Shown here: piece by piece, positions 6,904-14,428 of the stretch
How positions within the stretch are numbered: position 1 is the first letter of the stretch
Layout of the letters: each line of letters starts with the position of its first letter
Assembly: GCA_012965455.1 (NCBI GenBank)
Contig: DTSG01000057.1
Span: 1-17,837, forward strand
Direction: 5' to 3'
DNA: 17,837 nucleotides
Origin: Planctomycetaceae bacterium
Lineage (GTDB): Bacteria; Planctomycetota; Planctomycetia; Pirellulales; Pirellulaceae
Program-made: the position numbers and the translations under genes
Notes under the pieces: model-generated
The model's database searches: none
What the model was told of the DNA's origin: nothing
What the model saw: only the letters and a program-made list of their open reading frames with translations

Positions 6904-8364
6904 ATGGGCTTTCGTAATCGTCGTCAATTTCTAGAAGAATCTATGCTTGCTGCAGCTTCCGCTGCCGCTGTAGGTACGCCGGCTATTTCATATGGCTTTG
7001 AAGATCAAAGCAGTAGCCCCAATGAAAAACTAGGCGTTGCTGTCGTCGGCGTCCGCGGTCGTGGCGGTAGTCACATCGGTGCGTTCGCCGGTCGTAAAGA
7101 TACTGAGATTCTTTACATCTGTGATGCTGATCGAGATGTGGGGGCTCGTCGAGCCGCTGAAGTTGGCAAACGCCAAGGTGGTAATGTCCCGAAATTTGAA
7201 GAAGATATTCGAAAAGTACTCGAAGACAATCGTGTCGATATCGTCAGTATTGCTACACCTAACCACTGGCATGCATTGGGTGCAATTTGGTCCATGCAGG
7301 CTGGCAAAGATGTTTATGTGGAAAAGCCCGTTAGCCATAACGTAAGCGAAGGTCGTCGCATCGTTGAAGCTGCTCGTAAATATAATCGCATCTGTCAAAC
7401 GGGTACGCAATCTCGCAGTAACCCCGGCATGATCGAACTCGTGAAGTTTGTCCAAAGCGGCAAAATTGGCGATGTCACGGTCGCGCGTGGACTTTGCTAC
7501 AAACGTCGTAATTCAATTGGCACCCGAGGTAAATATGCCGCTCCCGCAAGCGTTAACTATGATCTTTGGTTGGGACCCGCACCTAACAAAAATCATGTTT
7601 CACGCCCCCAGTTCCATTACGATTGGCACTGGCAATGGGATTACGGAAATGGTGACCTCGGTAACCAAGGCATCCATCAAATGGACATCGCGCGTTGGGG
7701 ACTAGGTGTTGATCGTTTTGCTGTCTCTACGCTGAGCTACGGTGGCCGTTTTAGTTATGTTGATGCCGGTGACACTGCTAATACGCAAGTTGTCTCTCAT
7801 GGCTACGGCAAGAAGTCCCTGATTTTTGAAGTGCGTGGACTGGAAACATCGGCCTACAAAGGCGCTAAAATTGGCGTCATCTTTGAAGGTAGCGAAGGTT
7901 ACGCCGTTTGTCCCTCGTATAATTCCGGTTCCGCTTTCGATAAAGATGGGAATTTGCTTAAGACGTTTTCCGGAAATGGAAACCACTTTGATAACTTTAT
8001 TCAGGCAGTGCGAGCTCGAGATCATAAAATACTCAATGCGGATATCGAAGAAGGTCACCTGTCCAGTGCGTTATGTCACCTAGGTAACATTTCCCTTCGT
8101 ACCGGTGGACCTTTGAACATTGAAAAAGCTGAGAAGAGTCTCAAGGCGCATCGTTCGCAAGATGATGTACAGGATACGTTTAATCGTACCTTGGCTCATG
8201 CTAAATCCAATAAGTCCGATTTCGCAACCACTCCCTTCCAATTCGGGTCATTGTTGGAAATCAATCCTGAAGACGAGTCGATCGTCGGTAATGAAACTGC
8301 CAGCTATCAACTCTCAAGAGAATATCGTAAGCCGTTTGAAGTACCCGCGGCAGGGCAGGTCTAG
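6904..8364 (+). CDS. Tat-exported Gfo/Idh/MocA family oxidoreductase
   Basis: This is an NAD(P)-dependent sugar or polyol oxidoreductase-type protein of 486 residues. The N-terminus has a twin-arginine signal (RRQFL at residues 6-10, then an Ala-rich stretch), so it is exported folded. The Rossmann motif begins VAVVGVRGRGGSH, and the family's catalytic-lysine motif EKPVSHN starts at Glu140. ATG 6904 was chosen over in-frame codons further upstream, which lie in the preceding gene; AAGGGG sits six bases before it. Codon use differs from the neighbours: Arg is mostly CGT and I see no CGG, which suggests high expression. An intrinsic terminator follows. Planctomycetes carry many such paralogues, so the substrate cannot be named from sequence. 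Confidence 0.9.
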   Translation: MGFRNRRQFLEESMLAAASAAAVGTPAISYGFEDQSSSPNEKLGVAVVGVRGRGGSHIGAFAGRKDTEILYICDADRDVGARRAAEVGKRQGGNVPKFEEDIRKVLEDNRVDIVSIATPNHWHALGAIWSMQAGKDVYVEKPVSHNVSEGRRIVEAARKYNRICQTGTQSRSNPGMIELVKFVQSGKIGDVTVARGLCYKRRNSIGTRGKYAAPASVNYDLWLGPAPNKNHVSRPQFHYDWHWQWDYGNGDLGNQGIHQMDIARWGLGVDRFAVSTLSYGGRFSYVDAGDTANTQVVSHGYGKKSLIFEVRGLETSAYKGAKIGVIFEGSEGYAVCPSYNSGSAFDKDGNLLKTFSGNGNHFDNFIQAVRARDHKILNADIEEGHLSSALCHLGNISLRTGGPLNIEKAEKSLKAHRSQDDVQDTFNRTLAHAKSNKSDFATTPFQFGSLLEINPEDESIVGNETASYQLSREYRKPFEVPAAGQV

Positions 8365-8381
8365 AGTCCGGCTTGTGAAAG

Positions 8382-8403
8382 CAATCGCCAAATTTGGCGA
8401 TTG
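8382..8403. repeat. Perfect 22-bp palindrome after the oxidoreductase gene
   Basis: CAATCGCCAAA is followed immediately by its exact reverse complement TTTGGCGATTG, with no spacer. It lies 17 bases after the stop at 8364 and 11 bases before the main terminator hairpin. It could fold as a first hairpin in the 3' end of the mRNA, protecting it from exonucleases, or be a protein-binding site. Confidence 0.5.
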
Positions 8404-8414
8404 TCTAAGTGTTC

Positions 8415-8457
8415 AACCGCCGATTATTCGCACAGCGGATAGTCGGCGGTTTTATTG
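8415..8457 (+). terminator. Strong intrinsic terminator of the oxidoreductase gene
   Basis: AACCGCCGATTATTCGC pairs along all 17 positions with GCGGATAGTCGGCGGTT (two of these are G-T pairs) around an ACA loop. The descending arm runs straight into TTTTATT. It ends transcription before the pseudouridine synthase, which starts about 50 bases later. Confidence 0.8.
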
Positions 8458-8504
8458 TCTGTCACGGTGCCTAAAACATTACCGCATTGAAGAAAGGGAT
8501 TGCC

Positions 8505-9221
8505 TTGCCGCTTGAATTGTTAGGGGACATCAAGATTCTGTATGAAGAAGGCCCGTGTATGCTGGTGTACAAACCGGGGGGTTTATTGACCCAAGCGCCA
8601 CCACACATCGAGAGTTTAGAATTAAAAATGAAGCGGTATCTCCGAGAGCGTGACAGTAAGTCCGGTAAAGTCTATTTAGGTGTTCCTCATCGATTGGATC
8701 GTCCTGTCTCGGGAGTGATGGTATTGGCGCTGCATCAACGCGCTGCCAAACGAATTTCGGACCAATTCCAACGTCGCGACGTGCACAAGACATACTGGGC
8801 CTGCGTGCAGGGAGTTGCGTTGCCGGAACAGGGCACTTGGGTCGACTTTATGCGGAAGGTACCCGGTGAAGCTCGCAGTGAAATATGCGACGAAACGGCG
8901 GACGGAGCAAAACGGGCAGTGCTGCATTATCGAGTGCTACAACAGCGAGCGGAAAAAAGTTGGCTCGAAATCGAACTCGAAACGGGGCGTACGCACCAAA
9001 TCCGGTTGCAGTGTGGATCTCGTGAGTTGCCGATTGTCGGTGATCAGTTGTATGGCTCAGATCAACCATTTGGCGAACATCACGAAGATGAAAGGCGCAG
9101 ATGCATTGCTTTACATGCTCGTCATTTGCATTTGCGGCACCCCATGCTAGACAAATACATCGAACAGACTGCGGAATTGCCCTCGAGTTGGGCGGCGGCT
9201 CGGATTTCGTTGGTGGATTGA
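8505..9221 (+). CDS. RluA-type RNA pseudouridine synthase
   Basis: The protein converts uridine to pseudouridine in rRNA or tRNA. The signature HRLDRPVSG is present with the catalytic aspartate at residue 65, and the family motifs VYKPGGLLTQ (near the start), LETGRTHQIRLQ and GDQLYGS follow in the right order. At about 238 residues it consists of the catalytic domain alone, without an N-terminal S4 domain. I place the start at TTG 8505 because AAAGGG lies six bases upstream; a TTG at 8487 would add six residues. The target site in RNA cannot be read from the sequence. It lies between the terminator of the oxidoreductase gene and a promoter candidate for mqnA, so it may be transcribed alone. 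Confidence 0.9.
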   Translation: MPLELLGDIKILYEEGPCMLVYKPGGLLTQAPPHIESLELKMKRYLRERDSKSGKVYLGVPHRLDRPVSGVMVLALHQRAAKRISDQFQRRDVHKTYWACVQGVALPEQGTWVDFMRKVPGEARSEICDETADGAKRAVLHYRVLQQRAEKSWLEIELETGRTHQIRLQCGSRELPIVGDQLYGSDQPFGEHHEDERRRCIALHARHLHLRHPMLDKYIEQTAELPSSWAAARISLVD

Positions 9222-9266
9222 ATAATTATGGCCAGAAAATAGGTTGCGTCGACGCCCCAGCAACGG

Positions 9267-9295
9267 TTTTCATAACAGTACATTCACAATATAAT
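9267..9295 (+). promoter_or_regulatory. Candidate sigma70-type promoter for mqnA
   Basis: TTTTCA and a perfect TATAAT are separated by 17 bases, in the 135-base gap before mqnA. The expected transcription start is near 9302, giving a leader of about 55 bases. It may serve mqnA, mqnC and the genes behind them. Confidence 0.5.
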
Positions 9296-9356
9296 ACGCG
9301 CTGCATTTGATGATAGTATGTAGTGCGTTCAAACGCTTCTTTCGGACAAAAAATCA

Positions 9357-10148
9357 ATGGCTCAGAGTCTAAAAATAGGTGCAGTTTCATACCTGAACAC
9401 CAAACCACTTGTGTATGGTTTACAGCAGCGGTTACCAGACGCCGAGATAACGTTTGATTTGCCAGGCCGGCTCGCGGACGATTTGGCTCGAGGTGAACTC
9501 GATATTGCGTTGATTCCAACCGTCGAAACGTTTGATTCCCCAGGATACCAAGTTTTGTCGGATGCTTGCATCGCCTGTCGCGGACCGGTCCATAGTGTTT
9601 CGCTTGTCAGTCGTTGTGCTTCTGGTGAAATTCGCACTCTCGCGCTCGATGAAGGTTCGCGTACTAGTGTGGCATTGGTGCAAGTCCTGCTTAAAAAGCG
9701 CCTGGGTATTAGACCTGAGTTACAGGGCTTTCCTATCGGGCAGTCACTACAGAATTGTGAAGCAGATGCCGTCTTGATTATCGGTGACCGCGCCATGCAC
9801 GTACCAGCGGATGAGTATGAAGAAATTTGGGATCTTGGTGAACACTGGGTCGATTGGACTGGGTTGCCATTTGTGTTTGCCATGTGGACGGCACGTGCTG
9901 GGATTGAACAGGATCTGTCTGAGGTTGAACGGGCGCTTTCCGCAGCGCGTGATGATGGTCTGGCTAATTTAGAAAACATTGCTGCCACGAACGCAGACGA
10001 TCTCGGACTGTCGGCCGAACAATGCCTGACATATCTGAGAGACCATTTGCATTTTTACTTAGGCGATGCCGAACGACAGTCAATGGATTTGTTTCGCGGC
10101 TATGTCGGCGAGCTGTTTCCCACCGCCAAATCGATCGAGTCTATATAG
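9357..10148 (+). CDS. mqnA: Chorismate dehydratase, menaquinone (futalosine pathway)
   Basis: MqnA dehydrates chorismate to 3-enolpyruvylbenzoate, the entry step of the futalosine route to menaquinone. The 263-residue product has the family N-terminus KIGAVSYLNTKPLVYGL and the periplasmic-binding-protein-like fold typical of MqnA/MqnD. Also present are GELDIALIPTVE, LALDEGSRTSVALVQVLL and AVLIIGDRAM, all MqnA-like. The ATG at 9357 has no strong ribosome site, only a weak CGGA further upstream. mqnC begins nine bases after its stop, so the two are surely co-transcribed, and the pairing supports the MqnA rather than the MqnD assignment. mqnE, mqnB and mqnD are not in this window. Confidence 0.93.
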   Translation: MAQSLKIGAVSYLNTKPLVYGLQQRLPDAEITFDLPGRLADDLARGELDIALIPTVETFDSPGYQVLSDACIACRGPVHSVSLVSRCASGEIRTLALDEGSRTSVALVQVLLKKRLGIRPELQGFPIGQSLQNCEADAVLIIGDRAMHVPADEYEEIWDLGEHWVDWTGLPFVFAMWTARAGIEQDLSEVERALSAARDDGLANLENIAATNADDLGLSAEQCLTYLRDHLHFYLGDAERQSMDLFRGYVGELFPTAKSIESI

Positions 10149-10157
10149 AGAACTATT

Positions 10158-11312
10158 ATGAGTGACATTCAAACGATTCTAGATAAAGCGGTATCCGGGG
10201 ACCGTATTTCACTGCAAGAGGGCATCTCGCTAATGCACTCGCATGACCTCGATGCAATTGGGCGTGCTGCCAACAGCGTGACGCAGCGCATGCACCCAGA
10301 GTCCTACCGAACCTATAACATTGATCGAAATATAAACTACTCGAATATCTGTACGGCCGTCTGCGATTTTTGTGCGTTTTATCGCAGTCCCGGTAGTGCT
10401 GAAGGTTGGGTACTCGAGCGGGAAGAGCTGTTAGCTAAAGTCGAAGAAATGGTTCAGCTTGGCGGTGACCAAATTCTGCTGCAAGGCGGACTGCATCATG
10501 AATATAAACTCGATTGGTATGAACAGCTGTTACGAGATATTCATCAACGCTGCCCCAGTATTAATATTCATGGATTCAGCCCACCTGAATTACATCATTT
10601 TACAAAACTTAATAATCTGTCGCTCACTGAAGTGTTGACGAGGTTACGGGCTGCTGGACTGGGGAGCATCCCTGGGGGTGGCGCCGAGATTCTAGTAGAT
10701 CGCGTACGGGATGAAATGACCCGCGGTAAAGTCAACTCAGATGATTGGCTCGATGTGATGCGGCAATGGCACAAGATGGATGGCATTAGCACGGCGACGA
10801 TGATGTACGGGCACGTCGAGACACTTGAGGAACGTGTCGTGCACATGGATCGAGTAAGGCAACTGCAGGATGAAACCAATGGCTTCACGGCGTTTATATC
10901 TTGGACGTTTCAACCAGATAACACGCCGTTAGCGCACATTTCTCCCGTGGGAGCTTTTGAATATCTCAGGGTCCAAGCGATTTCGCGATTGTTCTTGGAC
11001 AATATTCCGAATATCCAATCGAGTTGGGTTACTCAGGGACGGAAAATTGGCCAATTGGCTATGCTTTATGGTGCCAATGATATGGGAAGCTTGATGATCG
11101 AGGAAAACGTAGTGTCCGAGGCGGGCACCGTTCATTACCTCACGTTAGATCAGATTCGCGAAGCGATCGAAGAACTTGGTTTTGAGCCGCGACAACGTAA
11201 CGTGCGGTATGAACTTTTTGACGATGAATATGAACAAACGGCGGTGGCAGCCAATCGGGCTTGGTTGGATCAGCGATCGCAATCTGAAAAAGCTGTTTAT
11301 CAGCTAAACTAA
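10158..11312 (+). CDS. mqnC: Cyclic dehypoxanthinyl futalosine synthase (radical SAM)
   Basis: MqnC is a radical S-adenosylmethionine enzyme that closes dehypoxanthinyl futalosine into its cyclic form in menaquinone synthesis. The CxxxCxxC cluster-binding motif is at Cys65, Cys69 and Cys72 (ICTAVCDFCAF), preceded by NINYSNICT. Further motifs are GGDQILLQGGLHH, IHGFSPPE, GLGSIPGGGAEIL and TATMMYGHVE, the last two typical of the MqnC/MqnE/CofH group. The length of 384 residues and the pairing with mqnA favour MqnC over MqnE. AGAGAA precedes the ATG at a usable distance. A 96-base gap separates it from the ABC genes. Confidence 0.93.
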   Translation: MSDIQTILDKAVSGDRISLQEGISLMHSHDLDAIGRAANSVTQRMHPESYRTYNIDRNINYSNICTAVCDFCAFYRSPGSAEGWVLEREELLAKVEEMVQLGGDQILLQGGLHHEYKLDWYEQLLRDIHQRCPSINIHGFSPPELHHFTKLNNLSLTEVLTRLRAAGLGSIPGGGAEILVDRVRDEMTRGKVNSDDWLDVMRQWHKMDGISTATMMYGHVETLEERVVHMDRVRQLQDETNGFTAFISWTFQPDNTPLAHISPVGAFEYLRVQAISRLFLDNIPNIQSSWVTQGRKIGQLAMLYGANDMGSLMIEENVVSEAGTVHYLTLDQIREAIEELGFEPRQRNVRYELFDDEYEQTAVAANRAWLDQRSQSEKAVYQLN

Positions 11313-11395
11313 GGCGGGACTGCTGGTATATCTAGATCGTCCTGCGGCGACTGTCCCTGCTCAGCGGTCAAACTTCAAAGTGGATTTGTGAAACC

Positions 11396-11401
11396 AGAGG
11401 T
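11396..11401 (+). promoter_or_regulatory. Ribosome binding site that sets the start of the ABC ATPase
   Basis: AGAGGT lies seven bases before GTG 11409. The longer reading frame starting at GTG 11388 has no comparable site, so the start seven codons further in is preferred. Confidence 0.6.
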
Positions 11402-11408
11402 GTTAACA

Positions 11409-12206
11409 GTGATTGTTGTTGAAAAACTAGAAAAGACATATCCGGATCTGCAGCGAGGTGCAGTATGTGCTGTCGGTGGAATCAGCTTTGTGGCCTCTGC
11501 CGGACAGGTGTTTGGATTGCTGGGGCCCAATGGAGCAGGCAAAACTACCGTGTTGCGGATGCTGTCTACGATGCTTAAGCCAACGGGGGGAACTGCGACA
11601 GTCGCTGGCTATGACGTGGAAACTCAAGCCGAAGATGTTCGCCGTCAAATTGGTTTTGTGTCAGCCAACACTGCTAATTACGATCGCATGTCCGCTTTTG
11701 AAATGGTGGAGTTCTTTGGCCAATTACATGGCTTATCGAAAGACGAATTAACCGAGCGTAGTGAAGTTGTCTTCGCACAACTACAAATGAACGATTTTCG
11801 AGATACGACTTGCGGGAAAATGTCGACCGGCATGAAACAGAAAGTCTCGATTGCACGCGCTATCATTCATGATCCTCCGGTTTTGATTTTCGATGAAGCA
11901 ACCGTTGGCCTCGATGTGTTGGTAGGTCGTTCTCTGCAAAACACCGTGCTGCAGTTTAAAGATCAAGGTAAATGCATTATCTATTCGACACATCATATGC
12001 ATGAAGCGGAAAGAGTTTGCGATCATCTGGCGATTATGTACAACGGGGATATCTTAGCTGAGGGGAGCCAGCGAGAGTTGTGTGAACAACACGGTCAACA
12101 TAGCCTCGAAGAACTATTTTTTGCTTTGATTGACCAACATGACGACCAAGAAGGTAGCGATGGGTTAGTTGCTGAAGGCGTAATCGCTGCGGAGCAGCAA
12201 CTATGA
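11409..12206 (+). CDS. ABC transporter ATP-binding protein, NatA-like
   Basis: This is the ATPase subunit of an ABC-2 type transporter that works with the permease encoded next. From GTG 11409 it has about 265 residues. Walker A GPNGAGKTT is at residues 39-47, the signature region MSTGMKQKVSIARA at about 138-151, Walker B VLIFDEATVGLDV with Asp162, and the switch histidine in STHHMHEAE. The signature STGMKQK is the form seen in NatA sodium-export and related ATPases. Alanine replaces the usual proline after the catalytic glutamate (DEAT for DEPT), a mild variation. Its stop overlaps the start of the permease as ATGA, so the two are translationally coupled. The cargo (sodium, drug or other) is inference only. 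Confidence 0.9.
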   Translation: MIVVEKLEKTYPDLQRGAVCAVGGISFVASAGQVFGLLGPNGAGKTTVLRMLSTMLKPTGGTATVAGYDVETQAEDVRRQIGFVSANTANYDRMSAFEMVEFFGQLHGLSKDELTERSEVVFAQLQMNDFRDTTCGKMSTGMKQKVSIARAIIHDPPVLIFDEATVGLDVLVGRSLQNTVLQFKDQGKCIIYSTHHMHEAERVCDHLAIMYNGDILAEGSQRELCEQHGQHSLEELFFALIDQHDDQEGSDGLVAEGVIAAEQQL

Positions 12207-14428
12207 ACTGGACGAACGTAAAACGAATATTCAATCGCGAAATGCGCGACCAGTTACGGGATCGCCGCACGCTATTTACGACGTTGATCTTGCCGCTGAT
12301 GATGTACCCCATCTTAGGTCTGTTAATGCTGCAGGTCGCCCAGTTTGTAAGTGAGACGGCAAGCAAGGTGCAGGTTATTGGTGCGGATTCGATAGGCGAA
12401 CTACCAGAGCTGTTCGTTGATAATAAATTCTCGAGTAACCATGCTCCGGCCGAGGGTAAACTACTAGATTTGGAATTTGCTCCAGGTAACGAGCAGTCGA
12501 CAGCGGAGCTAGTTTATGAGCATGCAAAAGACTTAGTGGATGCCGATGAGTTCGACGCAGTCGTTGTATTTCCTGCGGACTTGCAGGCATACATCTTGGC
12601 GCTGCGTAACGAAGTGGTGACGGTAAGAGAAAATGATATATCGGCTGTTGAAGATGTGGAACAAGTTGGCGGCGCACTCAAGTCGGATGGAGCTGTGTTG
12701 CCACAGGGACCACAAATTGTTTTCAATTCAGTGGATGATAAATCAAGAATTGCTCGCAAACGGATAGCTAATGTGCTTGAAAGTTGGCAAACAAGTATCA
12801 AACAAACGCTTTTTCAAGCGGGTAATATTCCGCTGAAGATTGCCGACCCGATTGCAATTGTCGACCGCGATACTGCTCCGGAAGAAAGTCGCACCGCCGC
12901 GCTCTGGGCGAGTATTATTCCCATGTTGCTATTGATTTGGACTCTGTCCGGGGCATTCTATCCCGCTGTCGATCTTTGTGCGGGAGAAAAAGAACGGGGA
13001 ACGTTAGAAACGCTGCTGTGTGGTCCCGCAAAACGTATCGAAATTGTTGCCGGTAAACTCCTGACCATTATGACTTTCAGTTTCTTTACATCGTTTTTCA
13101 ACTTAGTCAGCATAGCCTTTACCGGTGTTTTTATGATTGGCAGAATGATGCCTGAAGGCAGTCCGCTGCATGAGCAATTAGGGTCCGTTCCTGGTTGGAG
13201 TATTCTTTGGAGCTTAGTGGTGCTCGTACCGCTAGTTGCGATGTTCAGTGCACTGGCTCTCTCAGCAGCTACGTTCGCTCGTAGTAGCAAAGAAGGGCAG
13301 TATTACATGATGCCGCTGTTGATTCTGTGCTTGCCGTTGATGATGATTAGCATGATACCCAGTGTCGAATTAAATTTAGGGACCAGCTTAATCCCCGTGG
13401 CAGGAGCGGCGCTGCTGTTGCGGAATTTGATTGAATCGCAATTTAGTGTAGCTATTCGATTTGCATTTCCGGTGGTGGCGAGTAGCATGTTCTGTTGTTA
13501 CTTAGCGCTCCGCTGGGCAACCGCACAGTTTAATAGTGAAAGCGTGTTGTTTCGGGAGAGTGAAAAATGGGATTTTAAACTGTGGCTGTTGCAGTTGCTG
13601 AAAACTCCCCGCGCTGCCCCCACTGCCGGCATGGCAATTTGCTTTGCGATATTTGTATTGATTTTACGATTCTTTGCGAACTTCCTCGCGCCCGAGGCGA
13701 CGAATTGGCAAGGTTTTCTGTTGAACAATAGTGTCGCTTTAATACTGACGGTCGGTGTGCCAGCTATCTTGGCCGCCGTGTTTCTGACGACTAATTTATG
13801 GGACACGTTCAACATTCGCAGGGTATCGTTTCCAGTGTTGGTAATTGCATTGTTGTTGCCATTTTCACTACAACCGATTATCAGTTGGTTTGGTGTGGTG
13901 ATAGCAGAAATATATCCGATTAGCCCAAGTATGTTGGCTGGCTTGGAAGGCTTGGAAAAAATGTTCGACGCCGCTCCGTGGTGGTGGATGCTGTTGGCGA
14001 TAGCGGCAGTGCCAGCAGTGTTTGAAGAATTGGCATTTCGAGGGTTTATGCTTTCTGGGCTCAGATCGGAAACCAAAGACTGGACAGCGATCTTCATTAC
14101 AGCCGCCTTTTTTGGGATCACTCATGGGATTCTTCAGCAATCTTTAAATGCCGGAATGATCGGGGTTTTACTAGGGTATGTGGCAGTCCGCACGAATAGC
14201 ATTATTCCGACAATGATCATTCACTTTATGCATAATGGATTGGTGGTTGTTCTCAGTAAATTTTCCGCTAGCCAAGAATGGCTGCAGACACTGCAGGTTG
14301 AATATGCTGAGATTGGGACCATTTACAGTCCGCTGGTGACCGTTGTTGCCACGGTCGTTACCTTGGCCTTGTTGTTCACGCTTCACCGCCTAACGGTTGC
14401 TCAACCTTCATTAACGGATACCGCATAA
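12203..14428 (+). CDS. ABC-2 permease fused to a CPBP intramembrane protease
   Basis: The 741-residue membrane protein joins two families. The N-terminal part is a NatB-like ABC-2 permease: a cytoplasmic start, a first membrane helix near LILPLMMYPILGLLML, an external domain of about 180 residues, then further helices. The conserved GEKERGTLETLLCGP coupling segment is present. From about residue 500 it becomes a CPBP (CAAX-protease and bacteriocin-processing) domain with all three motifs: EExxxR at Glu608, Glu609 and Arg613, FxxxH ending at His641, and HxxxN at His674 and Asn678. The catalytic residues therefore look intact. Such permease/CPBP fusions are, to my knowledge, known in planctomycetes, but their substrate and protease target are not established. 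The gene overlaps the ATPase gene by four bases and abuts the amidohydrolase. Confidence 0.88.
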   Translation: MNWTNVKRIFNREMRDQLRDRRTLFTTLILPLMMYPILGLLMLQVAQFVSETASKVQVIGADSIGELPELFVDNKFSSNHAPAEGKLLDLEFAPGNEQSTAELVYEHAKDLVDADEFDAVVVFPADLQAYILALRNEVVTVRENDISAVEDVEQVGGALKSDGAVLPQGPQIVFNSVDDKSRIARKRIANVLESWQTSIKQTLFQAGNIPLKIADPIAIVDRDTAPEESRTAALWASIIPMLLLIWTLSGAFYPAVDLCAGEKERGTLETLLCGPAKRIEIVAGKLLTIMTFSFFTSFFNLVSIAFTGVFMIGRMMPEGSPLHEQLGSVPGWSILWSLVVLVPLVAMFSALALSAATFARSSKEGQYYMMPLLILCLPLMMISMIPSVELNLGTSLIPVAGAALLLRNLIESQFSVAIRFAFPVVASSMFCCYLALRWATAQFNSESVLFRESEKWDFKLWLLQLLKTPRAAPTAGMAICFAIFVLILRFFANFLAPEATNWQGFLLNNSVALILTVGVPAILAAVFLTTNLWDTFNIRRVSFPVLVIALLLPFSLQPIISWFGVVIAEIYPISPSMLAGLEGLEKMFDAAPWWWMLLAIAAVPAVFEELAFRGFMLSGLRSETKDWTAIFITAAFFGITHGILQQSLNAGMIGVLLGYVAVRTNSIIPTMIIHFMHNGLVVVLSKFSASQEWLQTLQVEYAEIGTIYSPLVTVVATVVTLALLFTLHRLTVAQPSLTDTA

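Noticed and set aside
9242..9270. Possible terminator after the pseudouridine synthase
   Set aside because: GTTGC/GCAAC form only a five-pair stem that competes with an internal GCGTCGACGC palindrome; too weak to list.
9362..9988. Minus-strand open frame of 208 codons
   Set aside because: It is the antisense shadow of mqnA; the Ser/Arg-rich product shows no domain.
13498..14121. Minus-strand open frame of 207 codons
   Set aside because: It lies wholly inside the permease/CPBP gene, whose motifs are clear; its product has no recognisable feature.
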